38,597 nt of DNA from Pseudomonadota bacterium (GTDB taxonomy: Bacteria > Myxococcota_A > UBA796 > SXON01): assembly GCA_030684355.1 (NCBI GenBank), contig JAUXTN010000138.1, forward strand, positions 1 to 38,597, written 5' to 3'. The stretch's first letter is position 1. Every line of letters starts with the position of its first letter. Made by a program: the position numbers and the translations under genes. Shown one piece after another: positions 18,567-27,312 of this stretch. The notes under the pieces were generated by a model. It did not search any database, was not told the DNA's origin, and saw only the letters and a list, made by a program, of their open reading frames with translations.

Positions 18567-21500
18567 TCAGTCCATCTCCAGGTCCACCGTATGTGGGGCG
18601 TCCCGGGCAAACGGCTTCGTGAGCCCGCCCCCTTCAACTCCCTGGTAGGACCCCGCTCCGCTCCCCAGATCCACCCACCACCCGTCCTTCGGCGACAAGA
18701 GGAGCCCGCCTTCCTCGACGAACTGGACCGGATCGGCGATCACCGCTGCGACCGCGGGCACCGTGGCGATCCCCTCGACCCGTACGATGACGAACATCCG
18801 TGTCGTCGAACCGTGGCATTCCACCGCGAGGTTCCACTCGTTCCTCGACACCGAGAAGCGCTCCTTCATCCGTCCCGCGTTCGCCTTGACCTCGATGAGG
18901 CACTCTGCCCCAGCGCGGCCGCAGAGCGCACCGGCGGTGTCGACGTAGCGGAAGTCGTAGCCGAGCGTGTCGTCGCCTCCGGCGAAGCCGAGGAACCCTC
19001 GCGACGAGGACTTCCAGCACGTCTCATCGAATCCTGGCAGCGTCGCAGCGAGCGCCCGGAACGCAAATACCTCGCCGAGGTGGCCAATCTCGCGGGCGTA
19101 GTCATCCGAACTGCTCGATTGCGGCCGGGACCGGACCCGGCCCTCTCCCGGCGCGGAGGGGCGGCCCGCGGGCGCCGCCGACGGGCCGGGAAGCTGCTGG
19201 GGCGTCGCTGCTCGGCGGACGCGGATCTGCGCGGCGTCCAGGTCGATCCGGGGAAGTTCGTCCACGTCGATCACGGCTTCACCGCTCCCGACGCCGAACT
19301 CGCCCGGCCTGCGAACAGCGCCGACGTTCGACGACAAGGGCGCGGCGGGGATCGTCGCGCCGCCGTTCGACCCGTAGGACGGGAAGATCGCCCCGAAGTT
19401 GAAGCGCGCCGCCGCGTCCTCGATCGCTTCCTCCCGGATGTTCTCGTGCCGGAGGAAGTCCTGGAGACTGCGCGCCCCGCGCCCCAGCGCGTTCCCGAGC
19501 GACAACAGCTCGTTCTTCCATACCTTTCCTACGACGGGCCACAGCTCGGCCACCAGCTCGCCGCCATCGACCTGCTGGCAGACGAGAGTCGCCTTGTCCC
19601 GCAGCCAGACGGCGCGAGGCGCCGTCTCCGGGAGCACGCCGATCTGCACCTTGGCCGAGGAGAGGGCGTTCCACGCGCGCTGTATGTCCTTGTCGCCCAC
19701 ACCGGTTCTCTGGGTGCGCAGGAGCGCCGCGATGATGGCCACCGCCCGCTCGCCGACGGTCCGCGCCAGCAGCGCGAAAAGCGCCTCCACCTTGGTCGCG
19801 GGATCTACGGCGTAGGGCACGGGAAGGCGGCTCACCAGCTCGATCACGGCGTTCGGGAGGCTCGCCCGCAACCGGTCCGAAAGCGAGGTCCAGTTCTCCG
19901 CCTCGGGCTCCAGAAGCAGCGCTCCATCGAGAGCGTCGCCGAGCACTGCGGCGGCGTAGGCGTCGTCGACGACGTACAACCGGCTGACCTCCGACCCGGC
20001 CACGCCGACCACCGCCCCGTCGCGCCACAGCGGCAGGAGTCGACCTGTCAGGTCGGGCAAGGCCTCCGGCCGCGGTCGACCGTTCAGCAGGCTCCACATC
20101 CCGCGGGCGAGGATGCCGTTCTTCCTGTCGGCCCCCAAACCCTCCGCAAATGCGGAGAGTTGATCGACGAGCCACACGGCGGGCATCTCCGCGAGCGTGC
20201 GCACCCCGAGGAGCCCGAGCAGTTCCGCGTTCAGCTTCTCGGCCACCCGCGGCAACCACGCCACGACGTTCCGATCGGATGAGGCGAGGCGGCACAGCTC
20301 CGCCGGGAGGGCCGGGCGCCCGGCGAGCGTGCAAGAGGGATGCGACGGGATGAACGGCTCGGTGAGGCGCCGGAGGGCGTGCACCCACAACTGCTCGACG
20401 TGCTGCTCCGTCTTGCGCCAGGTGGCCGGCAGGAGCGTCGCGGTCTCCGGCTTCCGCGTGAGCGCCCAACTGGCGAGGGCGATGACGGTCTCCGGACGCT
20501 CCAGCCCGTCGATCCACGCGACGCCTTCGAGTCTCCACCAGGTCTGCGGTCCCCAGTCGACGCTGGCGGTCTGGGCGATCTGCCCTAGCCATCTGTCCCA
20601 GGTCGCCTGCGGGATCCCTTCGGGGGCCACCGCCTTCGGTGTCCCCCGGCGGGAGTCCCCCCAGAACGCGTTGAGGATCGGCTCGTAGACGAACATCCTT
20701 GGTTCTTCCGAGACTCCAATCCGACGCAGCGCCGCTCGCGTGCGGGATTTGTCGGAGGCAGCGCCCCACCAGGGCGCGATGCAACGCCCCTCGGGGCCGT
20801 ACACCGCCTCCACGAGTCCGGGCTTGTCATCGTCGTCGCGTTCGTCGTCTTCGGCCCACGCGTCCCCGAGGTACGCCTCGTCGGCCGGGAGCCACCCTCG
20901 AGTGCACGGCACCCGCCACGGAAGATTCCCGATGGGCTCCCCCGCGCCAACCCGCCCGAGGAGGCTCAGCGCGAGCGTGAGGAACTCCCGGGCTTCCGCG
21001 TCGCTCCCGGCGTCGGCCGCCGCCGACAACGCCGGGAGGACCGCCCGCTCGATGATGTCGAGCGCCGCCGGACGCCTCGCCAGCGGCTGAGCGCCCTCGA
21101 CCAGGATCCGGCGAAGCTCCTCGTCGGCGCCCAGGATCTCCGCGTCGAGAAACGGCAACGCCTCCAGGAGGTGCATCGGGATTTCGGCTGCCGTCAGCTC
21201 ACCCGCGGCTGCTGTCGGGAGCAACGGCACGAAGGGCCGCGCTTCGATCGTTGCGAAGCCTCCCCCGGCAACCGGGAGAATGCGTTGATCGGTGCCCGCA
21301 CCGGCGAGCCGCTTCGCGCTCCAGAGCAGCAGGGAGCGCCAGGCGGCAACGTCCGCCCGAGGCAACGTGCCCGCGAGCCGCTCCAGCAACGACGCACCGC
21401 TCGCGCGGGCAGCAAGTTCCTTCGGCTGCAAGGTCGGAACGCCGAGCTCAGTGAGGAGCTTCCCCGCGTGGTTCTCGATGTCGGCATCGACGAGGTGGAC

Positions 21501-22994
21501 GCCGCATTCGATGAACGCGGCAGGCCCGACGGTCGCGTTGATCAGCTCGATGACGTCGCCGTCGTCGCCAGCGATCTGGCGTGCGGTGCCCGGTGCGCCG
21601 AACGTCTCTCCGTCGTCCAGGAGGATGACGCTCTCCCCCTTCAGGCGCTCCCGGACGGCCTCGGCGAACCCCTGTCTGCCGGAACTCGCCAACGCGAGCG
21701 TCACGGCCCGGCGCGCGCGCTCGGGATCGAACAGGATCGCGGCGCCGCGCGCAGAGTCCCGGAGCGCCCGCAGGAGCCCAGCGGCCAGCACCGTCGCGGC
21801 ACGGTCCAGGAGCAGGTTGTACGGGTTGTCCGCGCGATCGAGCTTGGTACGCGAGAGCGTCGCATGGAAACGCGCATCGACCCGGAACGGCGATCCCGTC
21901 TCGTCGCGGGACGGCAGCCCCACGTAGTACCGACCGTCCGCGGCGAGGCTCTCGCCAGCGCGGGGAACCGGAAGGGCTACCTGCACCTCTGCCTCGCGCA
22001 CGGCGGCCCACCCGGGCCCAGGCAGGCGTTGGGCGGCCGCCTCCAGCTCGGGTCCGCGCACGACGCCACGCGCCACCCAGAAGTGGGACTCGGCGACGGC
22101 CGCTCCGGGAAGCTGCGAACGCAGCCGACGGACGACGATGCCGCGGGCGTCAGTCGCGACATCGGTCCGTTCCAGGATCGTGCTGCCGACGGCATCCCGG
22201 AGCTCGATGCGCTCGACGCCCGGAAGGAAGAGATGGACTTCCTGGGCGTTCTGGGCGAACTCGCCGACCGCCTGATCCACCTTCGCCATCGCCGAAGGCG
22301 CGAGGCGGAGGACGATGGCGGTCTGAAACGTCGCGAGGTCGCCGGCGGAAAGGCCAAGCTCGTCCGCCTTTGCCTTCCAATCCTTGGAAGCGAGTTCTTC
22401 GGGGTAGCGCCATCCTGGCGAGCAGTTGAGCGCCGCCCGGATCGCCGCGTCCACGTCCTCGTGCCGTGCCGCGATCTTGGCCATGAGGGCGGGTTCTTCC
22501 CGGACGAGCTCCAACGCTTCCTTCAGAAGCCGCGGCTGGGCGCTGGCGGGAGCGCGGGAGAGCCGCATGCGGAGGCCCGGAGCACTACGCAGCGTGCGTT
22601 GCCCCGGACCGATGCCGAAGACCTCGGCCGCATCCGTTACCTCGAACACGGACTTGAAGCCGACGCCCTTGTTGCCGATCGCCTCGTCCGGCTTCTTTGG
22701 GCTCAGCCCGAGGCTGATGATCGACGCGAGCCCGGCGTCGTCGAACGCGGCGCCTTGGTTGAGCACCGCGAGGGACGTCGGCGTCCGTACGATGAGGATG
22801 CGGGCGTGCTGGACGCCGTCCTTCAGCGCGGGATCTACGGCGTTCTGGACCAGCTCGATGAGGAACCGACCGTGGTAGTCGATGCGTATCTGGGCGTCGA
22901 GCCTACCGATCTCCTCGTACTCGCGCTGTCCCTCGGCGAGGTTGGCGAGGAGGACACGGAGGCGGCTACGCCGCTCTGCGGTGAGAAAACTCAT
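18567..22994 (-). CDS. Sacsin-like GHKL ATPase fused to DUF3883 nuclease
   Basis: A 1475-residue protein. The N-terminal 250 residues form a sacsin/Hsp90-type GHKL ATP-binding domain: ELVQNAVDPA (N51, the Mg-binding Asn region) and GNKGVGFKSVFEV (107-119). Long Leu/Ala-rich helical and strand segments fill 250-1250. The C-terminus has a Pro/Ala/Ser linker then DUF3883 (about 1300-1445): EIGHLGEVFAFRAL, GYDF (D1347), LIEVKANAG (E1368, K1370), and FSVSRNEWNLA. This gives a PD-(D/E)XK active site. Such ATPase-nuclease fusions are defence proteins thought to couple conformational switching to DNA cleavage. The start has AGGAG eight bases upstream. It is the first gene of the leftward operon leading into the PIWI-RE island, with a 67-227 bp gap to the REase. 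Confidence 0.85.
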   Translation of the reverse strand: MSFLTAERRSRLRVLLANLAEGQREYEEIGRLDAQIRIDYHGRFLIELVQNAVDPALKDGVQHARILIVRTPTSLAVLNQGAAFDDAGLASIISLGLSPKKPDEAIGNKGVGFKSVFEVTDAAEVFGIGPGQRTLRSAPGLRMRLSRAPASAQPRLLKEALELVREEPALMAKIAARHEDVDAAIRAALNCSPGWRYPEELASKDWKAKADELGLSAGDLATFQTAIVLRLAPSAMAKVDQAVGEFAQNAQEVHLFLPGVERIELRDAVGSTILERTDVATDARGIVVRRLRSQLPGAAVAESHFWVARGVVRGPELEAAAQRLPGPGWAAVREAEVQVALPVPRAGESLAADGRYYVGLPSRDETGSPFRVDARFHATLSRTKLDRADNPYNLLLDRAATVLAAGLLRALRDSARGAAILFDPERARRAVTLALASSGRQGFAEAVRERLKGESVILLDDGETFGAPGTARQIAGDDGDVIELINATVGPAAFIECGVHLVDADIENHAGKLLTELGVPTLQPKELAARASGASLLERLAGTLPRADVAAWRSLLLWSAKRLAGAGTDQRILPVAGGGFATIEARPFVPLLPTAAAGELTAAEIPMHLLEALPFLDAEILGADEELRRILVEGAQPLARRPAALDIIERAVLPALSAAADAGSDAEAREFLTLALSLLGRVGAGEPIGNLPWRVPCTRGWLPADEAYLGDAWAEDDERDDDDKPGLVEAVYGPEGRCIAPWWGAASDKSRTRAALRRIGVSEEPRMFVYEPILNAFWGDSRRGTPKAVAPEGIPQATWDRWLGQIAQTASVDWGPQTWWRLEGVAWIDGLERPETVIALASWALTRKPETATLLPATWRKTEQHVEQLWVHALRRLTEPFIPSHPSCTLAGRPALPAELCRLASSDRNVVAWLPRVAEKLNAELLGLLGVRTLAEMPAVWLVDQLSAFAEGLGADRKNGILARGMWSLLNGRPRPEALPDLTGRLLPLWRDGAVVGVAGSEVSRLYVVDDAYAAAVLGDALDGALLLEPEAENWTSLSDRLRASLPNAVIELVSRLPVPYAVDPATKVEALFALLARTVGERAVAIIAALLRTQRTGVGDKDIQRAWNALSSAKVQIGVLPETAPRAVWLRDKATLVCQQVDGGELVAELWPVVGKVWKNELLSLGNALGRGARSLQDFLRHENIREEAIEDAAARFNFGAIFPSYGSNGGATIPAAPLSSNVGAVRRPGEFGVGSGEAVIDVDELPRIDLDAAQIRVRRAATPQQLPGPSAAPAGRPSAPGEGRVRSRPQSSSSDDYAREIGHLGEVFAFRALAATLPGFDETCWKSSSRGFLGFAGGDDTLGYDFRYVDTAGALCGRAGAECLIEVKANAGRMKERFSVSRNEWNLAVECHGSTTRMFVIVRVEGIATVPAVAAVIADPVQFVEEGGLLLSPKDGWWVDLGSGAGSYQGVEGGGLTKPFARDAPHTVDLEMD

Positions 22995-23028
22995 GGGGGG
23001 ATCTCCTGGTGGGGGAAGGCACGGCCAC

Positions 23029-23368
23029 GCCTGCGGGATGCAGGCAGCCGAAGCTCAACGGCGACGAGCTGGCGACGGGACGCGGCGACGCAGTGCAGCA
23101 GGGACCAGGAGACGAATGCGACGGACCTCCCCGAGGAGGTCGAACGGAACGAAGCAGGCGGCGACAACCCCCGAAGGGGGAACAGGCGAATCGGTAGCGA
23201 CGAGGAGCGAAGCGGCAGCGATGACGGGCGACAGGTAGGGCGCGAGGCCCCGAGACCGACCCGAAGGTCGGCGTCGGAAGGCTATCCGATGCACGGGCGC
23301 GGTTGCAAGGGTGTCCTCGTCGTCAGGACGAGACGCGCGTCCGATGCGCGCCGAAGACTCTTGGCGCG
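23029..23368 (+). ncRNA. Candidate structured non-coding RNA (array of consecutive hairpins)
   Basis: The 490 bp between the divergent GHKL-nuclease and phosphoesterase genes has no credible ORF but contains eight tandem stems: 23029-23045 (6 bp), 23052-23070 (5 bp), 23124-23141 (7 bp, loop CCGA), 23168-23180 (5 G-C pairs, loop GAA), 23256-23271 (6 bp, loop CGAA), 23271-23292 (8 bp with one G-U), 23313-23329 (5 bp) and 23347-23368 (8 bp with one G-U). The linkers are A/G-rich on the plus strand, typical of unpaired RNA segments. On the minus strand two loops become the very stable C(UUCG)G, so the strand is uncertain. It could be an RNA partner or guide precursor for the neighbouring PIWI-RE system, a leader for either gene, or regulator-binding DNA. 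No known RNA family was recognised. Confidence 0.4.
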
Positions 23369-23484
23369 GACCTTCGCGACGGTGGCGTACACGCGCCGAA
23401 GCCGCCGGAGTCGGCGCCGCCCGAGGTCCATAATTCCGCATGGCCCCCCGCTGAATGAGCCCCGCAGAGGCGCGTAGCTTGCGG

Positions 23485-25113
23485 ATGCGCATCCTCGCCA
23501 TCTCCGATCTCCGCGTCCAGAGCATCCGCCTCCTCGAGCAGGTTGCCGGGCGGTGGAACCCAGACCTGATCGTGTACGGCGGTGACGATGTCGTTCGCTT
23601 CGGCCCCGGGCCGCACTCTTGGTCTCCACTTGCCACGCGCGCCCGACACGGCCTGGCGGGGGTGATCGGGAACGACTGCACCCGTGACCACGCCGCCGCG
23701 TTGGCCCAGCCCGGGTGCCACGATCTGGATCGCGGGCCGCTCCTGCTTGACGGGCTCGCCGTGATCGGGCTCGGCGGCGCCCCGGCCGACGAGGGCGGGG
23801 GCATCGGCTACACGCTCTACACGCGAGAGCAGGCGCGTGAACAGCTCCTTCGCCACCTCGCGATGGTGGGGAAGCGACCGGTCCTCCTCGTGAGCCACGC
23901 GCCGCCGCACGGCGTCCTGGACCTCGCGATCCGGTTCGGCGTGGACCACATCGGGTCATCGGTGGTGCGGGAAGTCCTCACCCGCCGAGAGGTCCGGGGC
24001 GTGGTTTGCGGCCACGTCCACAGCAAAGGAGGCCGAGAGGAGCGGATTGGAAATGCGCTCGTCGTCAACGTGGCGTCTCACGACGCGCACGGCTCGTCGA
24101 TGGTCTACGCGGTCCTGGACTGGGACGGGCGGAGATTCGACGCGCAACTTCGAGCCATCCGCGAGAACGACGAGATCCGCTGCGTGCCGGGCGTGGGCTG
24201 GTTGACGGCATCCAAGCTCGAACAGGCAGGCATCCGCACGATGTCCGACCTCCTCGCCGGCGACGGCCGCGAGTTGGCCGCCGTCGTCGGATCGTCGAGC
24301 ACCGCGCGTCGGATGCGAGCCGGGGCGCGGGCGCAGACCACGGGCGTCCCCGTCCTGCTCTCCCCCGGCGAGCCCTTCCCCACCGACTCCGTCATCGTGG
24401 ACGTGGAGACCTCGTTCGACCGCCAGGACGACCCGTGGCTCGTCGCCTTCCGCCCGTTCGGAGGATTGCGGGTGCGCCAGATCCAGGAGCTTGACCTGGC
24501 CCAACACCCCGAGCACCTCACCCGCGTCGACAAGGCGCTGAGCGCCTTCGGGGACACCCGGTTCGTCCGGTGGGGAACGTTCGACCGCGCCGCGCTGGCG
24601 CGTGCGTACGGCGTCGTCGGGCTTGCTTCGCCCGCTTGGCTCGCGGAGGATGCGTGGTTTGATGCCTGCTCCTGGGTGAAGCGGGTCGTCGCCCTGCCCG
24701 CGGCTTCGAGCGGCCTCAAGTACGTGGGCGAGCACCTCGGCTATCGCTTCGCATATCCGAAGCTTGACGGGCTGCTCGTCGGCCAGTGGTACACGATGTA
24801 CCGGACAAAGGGCACAGCGTTCGACGTGCAGAAGGTGCGCGCGTACAACCGGGACGACGTCGCCGGAGTGGAGCACGTCGTGCGGGCCGTGCAGGCGATG
24901 GCACGACGCTCGGACCTCATGATCGAGCCGGCCGTGCCCGACCCTCGCCGGGGCACCGTGGTGGCGCCGGCCTTGAGCGTCGCCGAGCGAGCCGTCGCGG
25001 GCTTCCGAGCCTCGATGGACGCCCGGGTGGCGTCGGGTGAGTTGACCCCGGCCAAGCGTGATCGAGCCGTGGCAAAGTATGAGGTCCACATGCGCGGGCT
25101 CCACAGCGAGTGA
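23485..25113 (+). CDS. Metallophosphoesterase-HhH-RNase H-like exonuclease fusion
   Basis: A 542-residue protein. Residues 1-215 are a calcineurin-like phosphoesterase: MRILAISDLR (D8), GGDD (33-36), IGND (62-64), LVSHAPPHG and CGHVHSKGG. The first motif is D-L-R instead of the usual D-x-H, so one metal ligand is missing. Residues about 230-275 (CVPGVGWLTASKLEQAGI) are a helix-hairpin-helix DNA/RNA-binding module. Residues 300-470 resemble the YprB/TM0106-type ribonuclease H-like 3'-5' exonuclease: VIVDVETSFD (D306, E308), a mid-domain Asp, and YNRDDV (Y454, D458). The predicted role is nucleic-acid processing or degradation. ATG 23485 begins exactly at the phosphoesterase strand; no strong Shine-Dalgarno is visible, so the start is moderately sure. 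It follows the hairpin array. Confidence 0.75.
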   Translation: MRILAISDLRVQSIRLLEQVAGRWNPDLIVYGGDDVVRFGPGPHSWSPLATRARHGLAGVIGNDCTRDHAAALAQPGCHDLDRGPLLLDGLAVIGLGGAPADEGGGIGYTLYTREQAREQLLRHLAMVGKRPVLLVSHAPPHGVLDLAIRFGVDHIGSSVVREVLTRREVRGVVCGHVHSKGGREERIGNALVVNVASHDAHGSSMVYAVLDWDGRRFDAQLRAIRENDEIRCVPGVGWLTASKLEQAGIRTMSDLLAGDGRELAAVVGSSSTARRMRAGARAQTTGVPVLLSPGEPFPTDSVIVDVETSFDRQDDPWLVAFRPFGGLRVRQIQELDLAQHPEHLTRVDKALSAFGDTRFVRWGTFDRAALARAYGVVGLASPAWLAEDAWFDACSWVKRVVALPAASSGLKYVGEHLGYRFAYPKLDGLLVGQWYTMYRTKGTAFDVQKVRAYNRDDVAGVEHVVRAVQAMARRSDLMIEPAVPDPRRGTVVAPALSVAERAVAGFRASMDARVASGELTPAKRDRAVAKYEVHMRGLHSE

Positions 25114-25131
25114 GCGTAGCGCAGGGTGCCG

Positions 25132-25159
25132 GACGGCCCGCGTGCGGGCGCGGGCCGTC
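25132..25159. terminator. Strong bidirectional hairpin between convergent genes
   Basis: GACGGCCCGCG and CGCGGGCCGTC form a perfect 11-bp stem with the 6-base loop TGCGGG. It lies 18 bases after the exonuclease-fusion stop and five bases beyond the stop of the convergent zinc-protein gene. No T-tract follows on either strand, but the stability and placement fit a shared transcription terminator or 3'-end barrier. Confidence 0.6.
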
Positions 25160-25164
25160 GGCGT

Positions 25165-25503
25165 CTACATCCGCTTGGTCAGATGCCACCCATCCCCGTA
25201 GGGACAGGAGTAGACCCGAAGGCGGGCGCCGCGCTCATCGAGCAGGATCGCAGCGCGTCGCTCGGCACATTCTTTTGTTTCGTAGGACTGCTTGGAGCAC
25301 GCGATGCACTCGTGACTCGGCGTGTGCCGCGCGGCGTCGCCAAGGTGCCATCGGCCGCAGCGGTCGCAGCGGTAAGGGACCATCCGGCTGCCGTGGGCCA
25401 CCAGGGCGTGACGCGCGCCCTCCGCGGCCGAGCGGTCATCGTCGAAGGCACGCAGCGGCGTGCCCCGCCGGCTGGAGCAGCCGGCGGAACTGTTGCGCAG
25501 CAT
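25165..25503 (-). CDS. Small zinc-finger-like protein with repeated C..(C)..WHL motif
   Basis: A 112-residue protein. Two similar segments end in WHL: YRCDRCGRWHLG (about 44-55) and YSCPYGDGWHLTKR near the C-terminus. Between them, HECIACSK supplies another Cys pair. The first is a CxxC-x-x-W-H-L knuckle; in the second the second Cys is replaced by Gly, giving a likely single structural zinc site. The N-terminus is basic and Ser-rich. The start has GGGGAG six bases upstream, inside the end of the SUMF1 gene, leaving a three-base gap; the two are a transcription unit. Such small proteins are common in plasmid and phage DNA and probably bind nucleic acid. The specific function is unknown. Confidence 0.6.
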   Translation of the reverse strand: MLRNSSAGCSSRRGTPLRAFDDDRSAAEGARHALVAHGSRMVPYRCDRCGRWHLGDAARHTPSHECIACSKQSYETKECAERRAAILLDERGARLRVYSCPYGDGWHLTKRM

Positions 25504-25506
25504 GGC

Positions 25507-27312
25507 TCACTCCCCGAGTTCGAGGACGAGCCGGAAGCTCACCTTCACGTTCTTGTAGGCGCCCCACGAGGTCGGCCCGATCGGGCCCTCCCAGAACCGT
25601 CCGCTGATCTCACCGGACTCCTGGCACCACTCGTACGCATCCCAGGCGTCGATGAAGCGGAGCCCGGCGTGCTGCTCCCAGGGCAAGTCCGTGACCCAGG
25701 CCGCCGCAGGCGGGAAGTCGACGATCCAGCACTTCCGCGACTGGCTGCTCCAGCCGCTCGGCGACGGGAATTCCGCCAGGTCGGGGGCGGGTGCGAGGAA
25801 GCGGGGCTCGGCCCAGTCGACCGCCGAAGGGAGGTCGCGCCGGCGCTCCTCGCCCCCGGGGCCCGTCTCCACGATCGGCCGCGGCGGGTAGTTCTCCCAA
25901 GGGAAGTCGAGCGCGGCCATCTTCGCGTAGCGCTCGGAGTAGAAGGGGCGCATGGCACGCAGCTCGGCCTTGCTCGGCAAGCGGACCGCGATGCCGAGCT
26001 TCCGCTCCATCCACGCGCAGAACGCCTGGGCGTCGGCCCAAGTGGCGCCGACGGGGTAGCCGGCGGCCGCACCCTCGTTGGCCCGCTCCCAGGGCTCGGC
26101 GCCGTCGGCGCGCCGGTCGAGGTACCCCGTCTCGACGAGCATGCGCCGGAAGTCGCCCACGTGGACCAGCTCGCCCACCGCGAGGCGCCGCGCCCCGACC
26201 TCGACAACGTGGAAGCCCGGGGGCACGTCACCGCTCCAGGGCAGACGTTCGGCGGCGGGCAGGCGGCCGACCTGCCGGAGCCAGGCGAGCCGGACGTCGC
26301 TCTCGCGGGTGAGCTGGCGCTCCTGAATGCTGCCGCCCCGGTCGTAGAACGCCTGCTCGGCCGCGTGCGCCTCGTGCTCCTCCCAGACCTCCTGGCGAAA
26401 GTGAAGAGCGCGCCGATGGTCACTCTCGCCCATGAGCATCAACGGAAGGTCCTCGACGGCGAGGTCGCTCGACCGGCTCACGTCGGCGGGCTTCGGCGGC
26501 TCTTCGGCGCGGTACGCGCGCCAGAGCACATCCCACGAGCCGTCCGCGGCGCGGAGCACGACCAGGCGATCGTTGTACCGGAGCACCTCAACCCACCCCT
26601 CCGGTCCAGCGTCGAACACGGCGCGGAAGGCCAGGACGGCGGCCCGCACCTTCTCAAAGTTCGCCTTCCGCTCCTGCTCCGAAGAGCCCGGCGGCCAGTA
26701 GCTCTTGTCAACCACGTGCCGGACCGGGCCGGCCACGAGCTTGTCGTCAACGAAGCCCCACTGCCCCGGGAGGTCCAGCCGCCCTGCCCAGAGGCGTTCG
26801 GCCCGCGGGAGCGCCGTGCCCGGGTCGCCCCCGATCAGGGGGATCGCCGCCTTCGGCGGTGCGTGCCCCGAACCGCCGTCCCACGTGGCCCAGTCGACCC
26901 CGTAGCCGAGGAAGACGCACTTCGGCGGCTGAGCGCCGGACTCGAAGATGCGGTCGGCGAGCTGCCGGCGCGTGGGACCCCATACTGGCCTGAAGGCAAG
27001 GTCGATGCACCCGCCGTGGTCCGAGGGGAACAGCCCGGCGTGGCGCGAGCAGCCGTGCTTGCGAAGGAACGCCTCGAAGCTGGGCCACCCCTGGTTCTTG
27101 TAGTTGCCGAAGTCGCCCCGGAATCCCAGCCGGTCCACGACGGCCGTGAGCATCCGGTTGTGCTTCAGCGGCTCGGCATCCGGGTGCGGGACGAGGTGCC
27201 GAGCCCCCGCCTTGATCTCCTCCGGCGAGATGCCCTCGAGCGGAACGGCGTGACCGTCGCGCAGGAGCAGGAAGCCGAGGCGAAGCTCGGCCACGGAGCG
27301 GTCATCAGACAT
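25507..27312 (-). CDS. SUMF1/FGE-sulfatase-fold protein with novel N-terminal region
   Basis: A 601-residue protein starting at ATG 27312 with a perfect GGAGG six bases upstream. The C-terminal 200 residues show the formylglycine-generating-enzyme (SUMF1) fold: AGYPVGATWADAQAFCAWME, then VRLPSKAELRAM, and the closing VKVSFRLVLEL. The paired active-site Cys and the usual RGGSW motif are not visible, so this is more likely a non-enzymatic, C-type-lectin-like ligand-binding version as seen in conflict systems. The N-terminal 390 residues contain several Trp/Pro-rich motifs (SYWPPGSSEQER, YGVDWATWDGG) and match no family I recognise. It is coupled to the small zinc protein and diverges from the nuclease gene at 27611. 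Confidence 0.65.
   Translation of the reverse strand: MSDDRSVAELRLGFLLLRDGHAVPLEGISPEEIKAGARHLVPHPDAEPLKHNRMLTAVVDRLGFRGDFGNYKNQGWPSFEAFLRKHGCSRHAGLFPSDHGGCIDLAFRPVWGPTRRQLADRIFESGAQPPKCVFLGYGVDWATWDGGSGHAPPKAAIPLIGGDPGTALPRAERLWAGRLDLPGQWGFVDDKLVAGPVRHVVDKSYWPPGSSEQERKANFEKVRAAVLAFRAVFDAGPEGWVEVLRYNDRLVVLRAADGSWDVLWRAYRAEEPPKPADVSRSSDLAVEDLPLMLMGESDHRRALHFRQEVWEEHEAHAAEQAFYDRGGSIQERQLTRESDVRLAWLRQVGRLPAAERLPWSGDVPPGFHVVEVGARRLAVGELVHVGDFRRMLVETGYLDRRADGAEPWERANEGAAAGYPVGATWADAQAFCAWMERKLGIAVRLPSKAELRAMRPFYSERYAKMAALDFPWENYPPRPIVETGPGGEERRRDLPSAVDWAEPRFLAPAPDLAEFPSPSGWSSQSRKCWIVDFPPAAAWVTDLPWEQHAGLRFIDAWDAYEWCQESGEISGRFWEGPIGPTSWGAYKNVKVSFRLVLELGE

Noticed and set aside
18318..20282. 654-codon plus-strand open frame
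   Set aside because: Antisense shadow of the DUF3883 end of the same gene, no recognisable motif.
23009..23238. Short ORFs in the hairpin region
   Set aside because: Their Gly/Arg/Gln-rich products change character at each stem and have no start signals; the base pairing explains the sequence better.
23029..23368. CRISPR array or tandem repeats
   Set aside because: The hairpins differ in sequence and spacing; there is no repeated unit with spacers, although GCGAC recurs.
21171..23477. 768-codon plus-strand open frame
   Set aside because: Antisense to the GHKL-DUF3883 gene, which has clear ATPase and nuclease motifs; the product is low-complexity and it also runs through the hairpin array.
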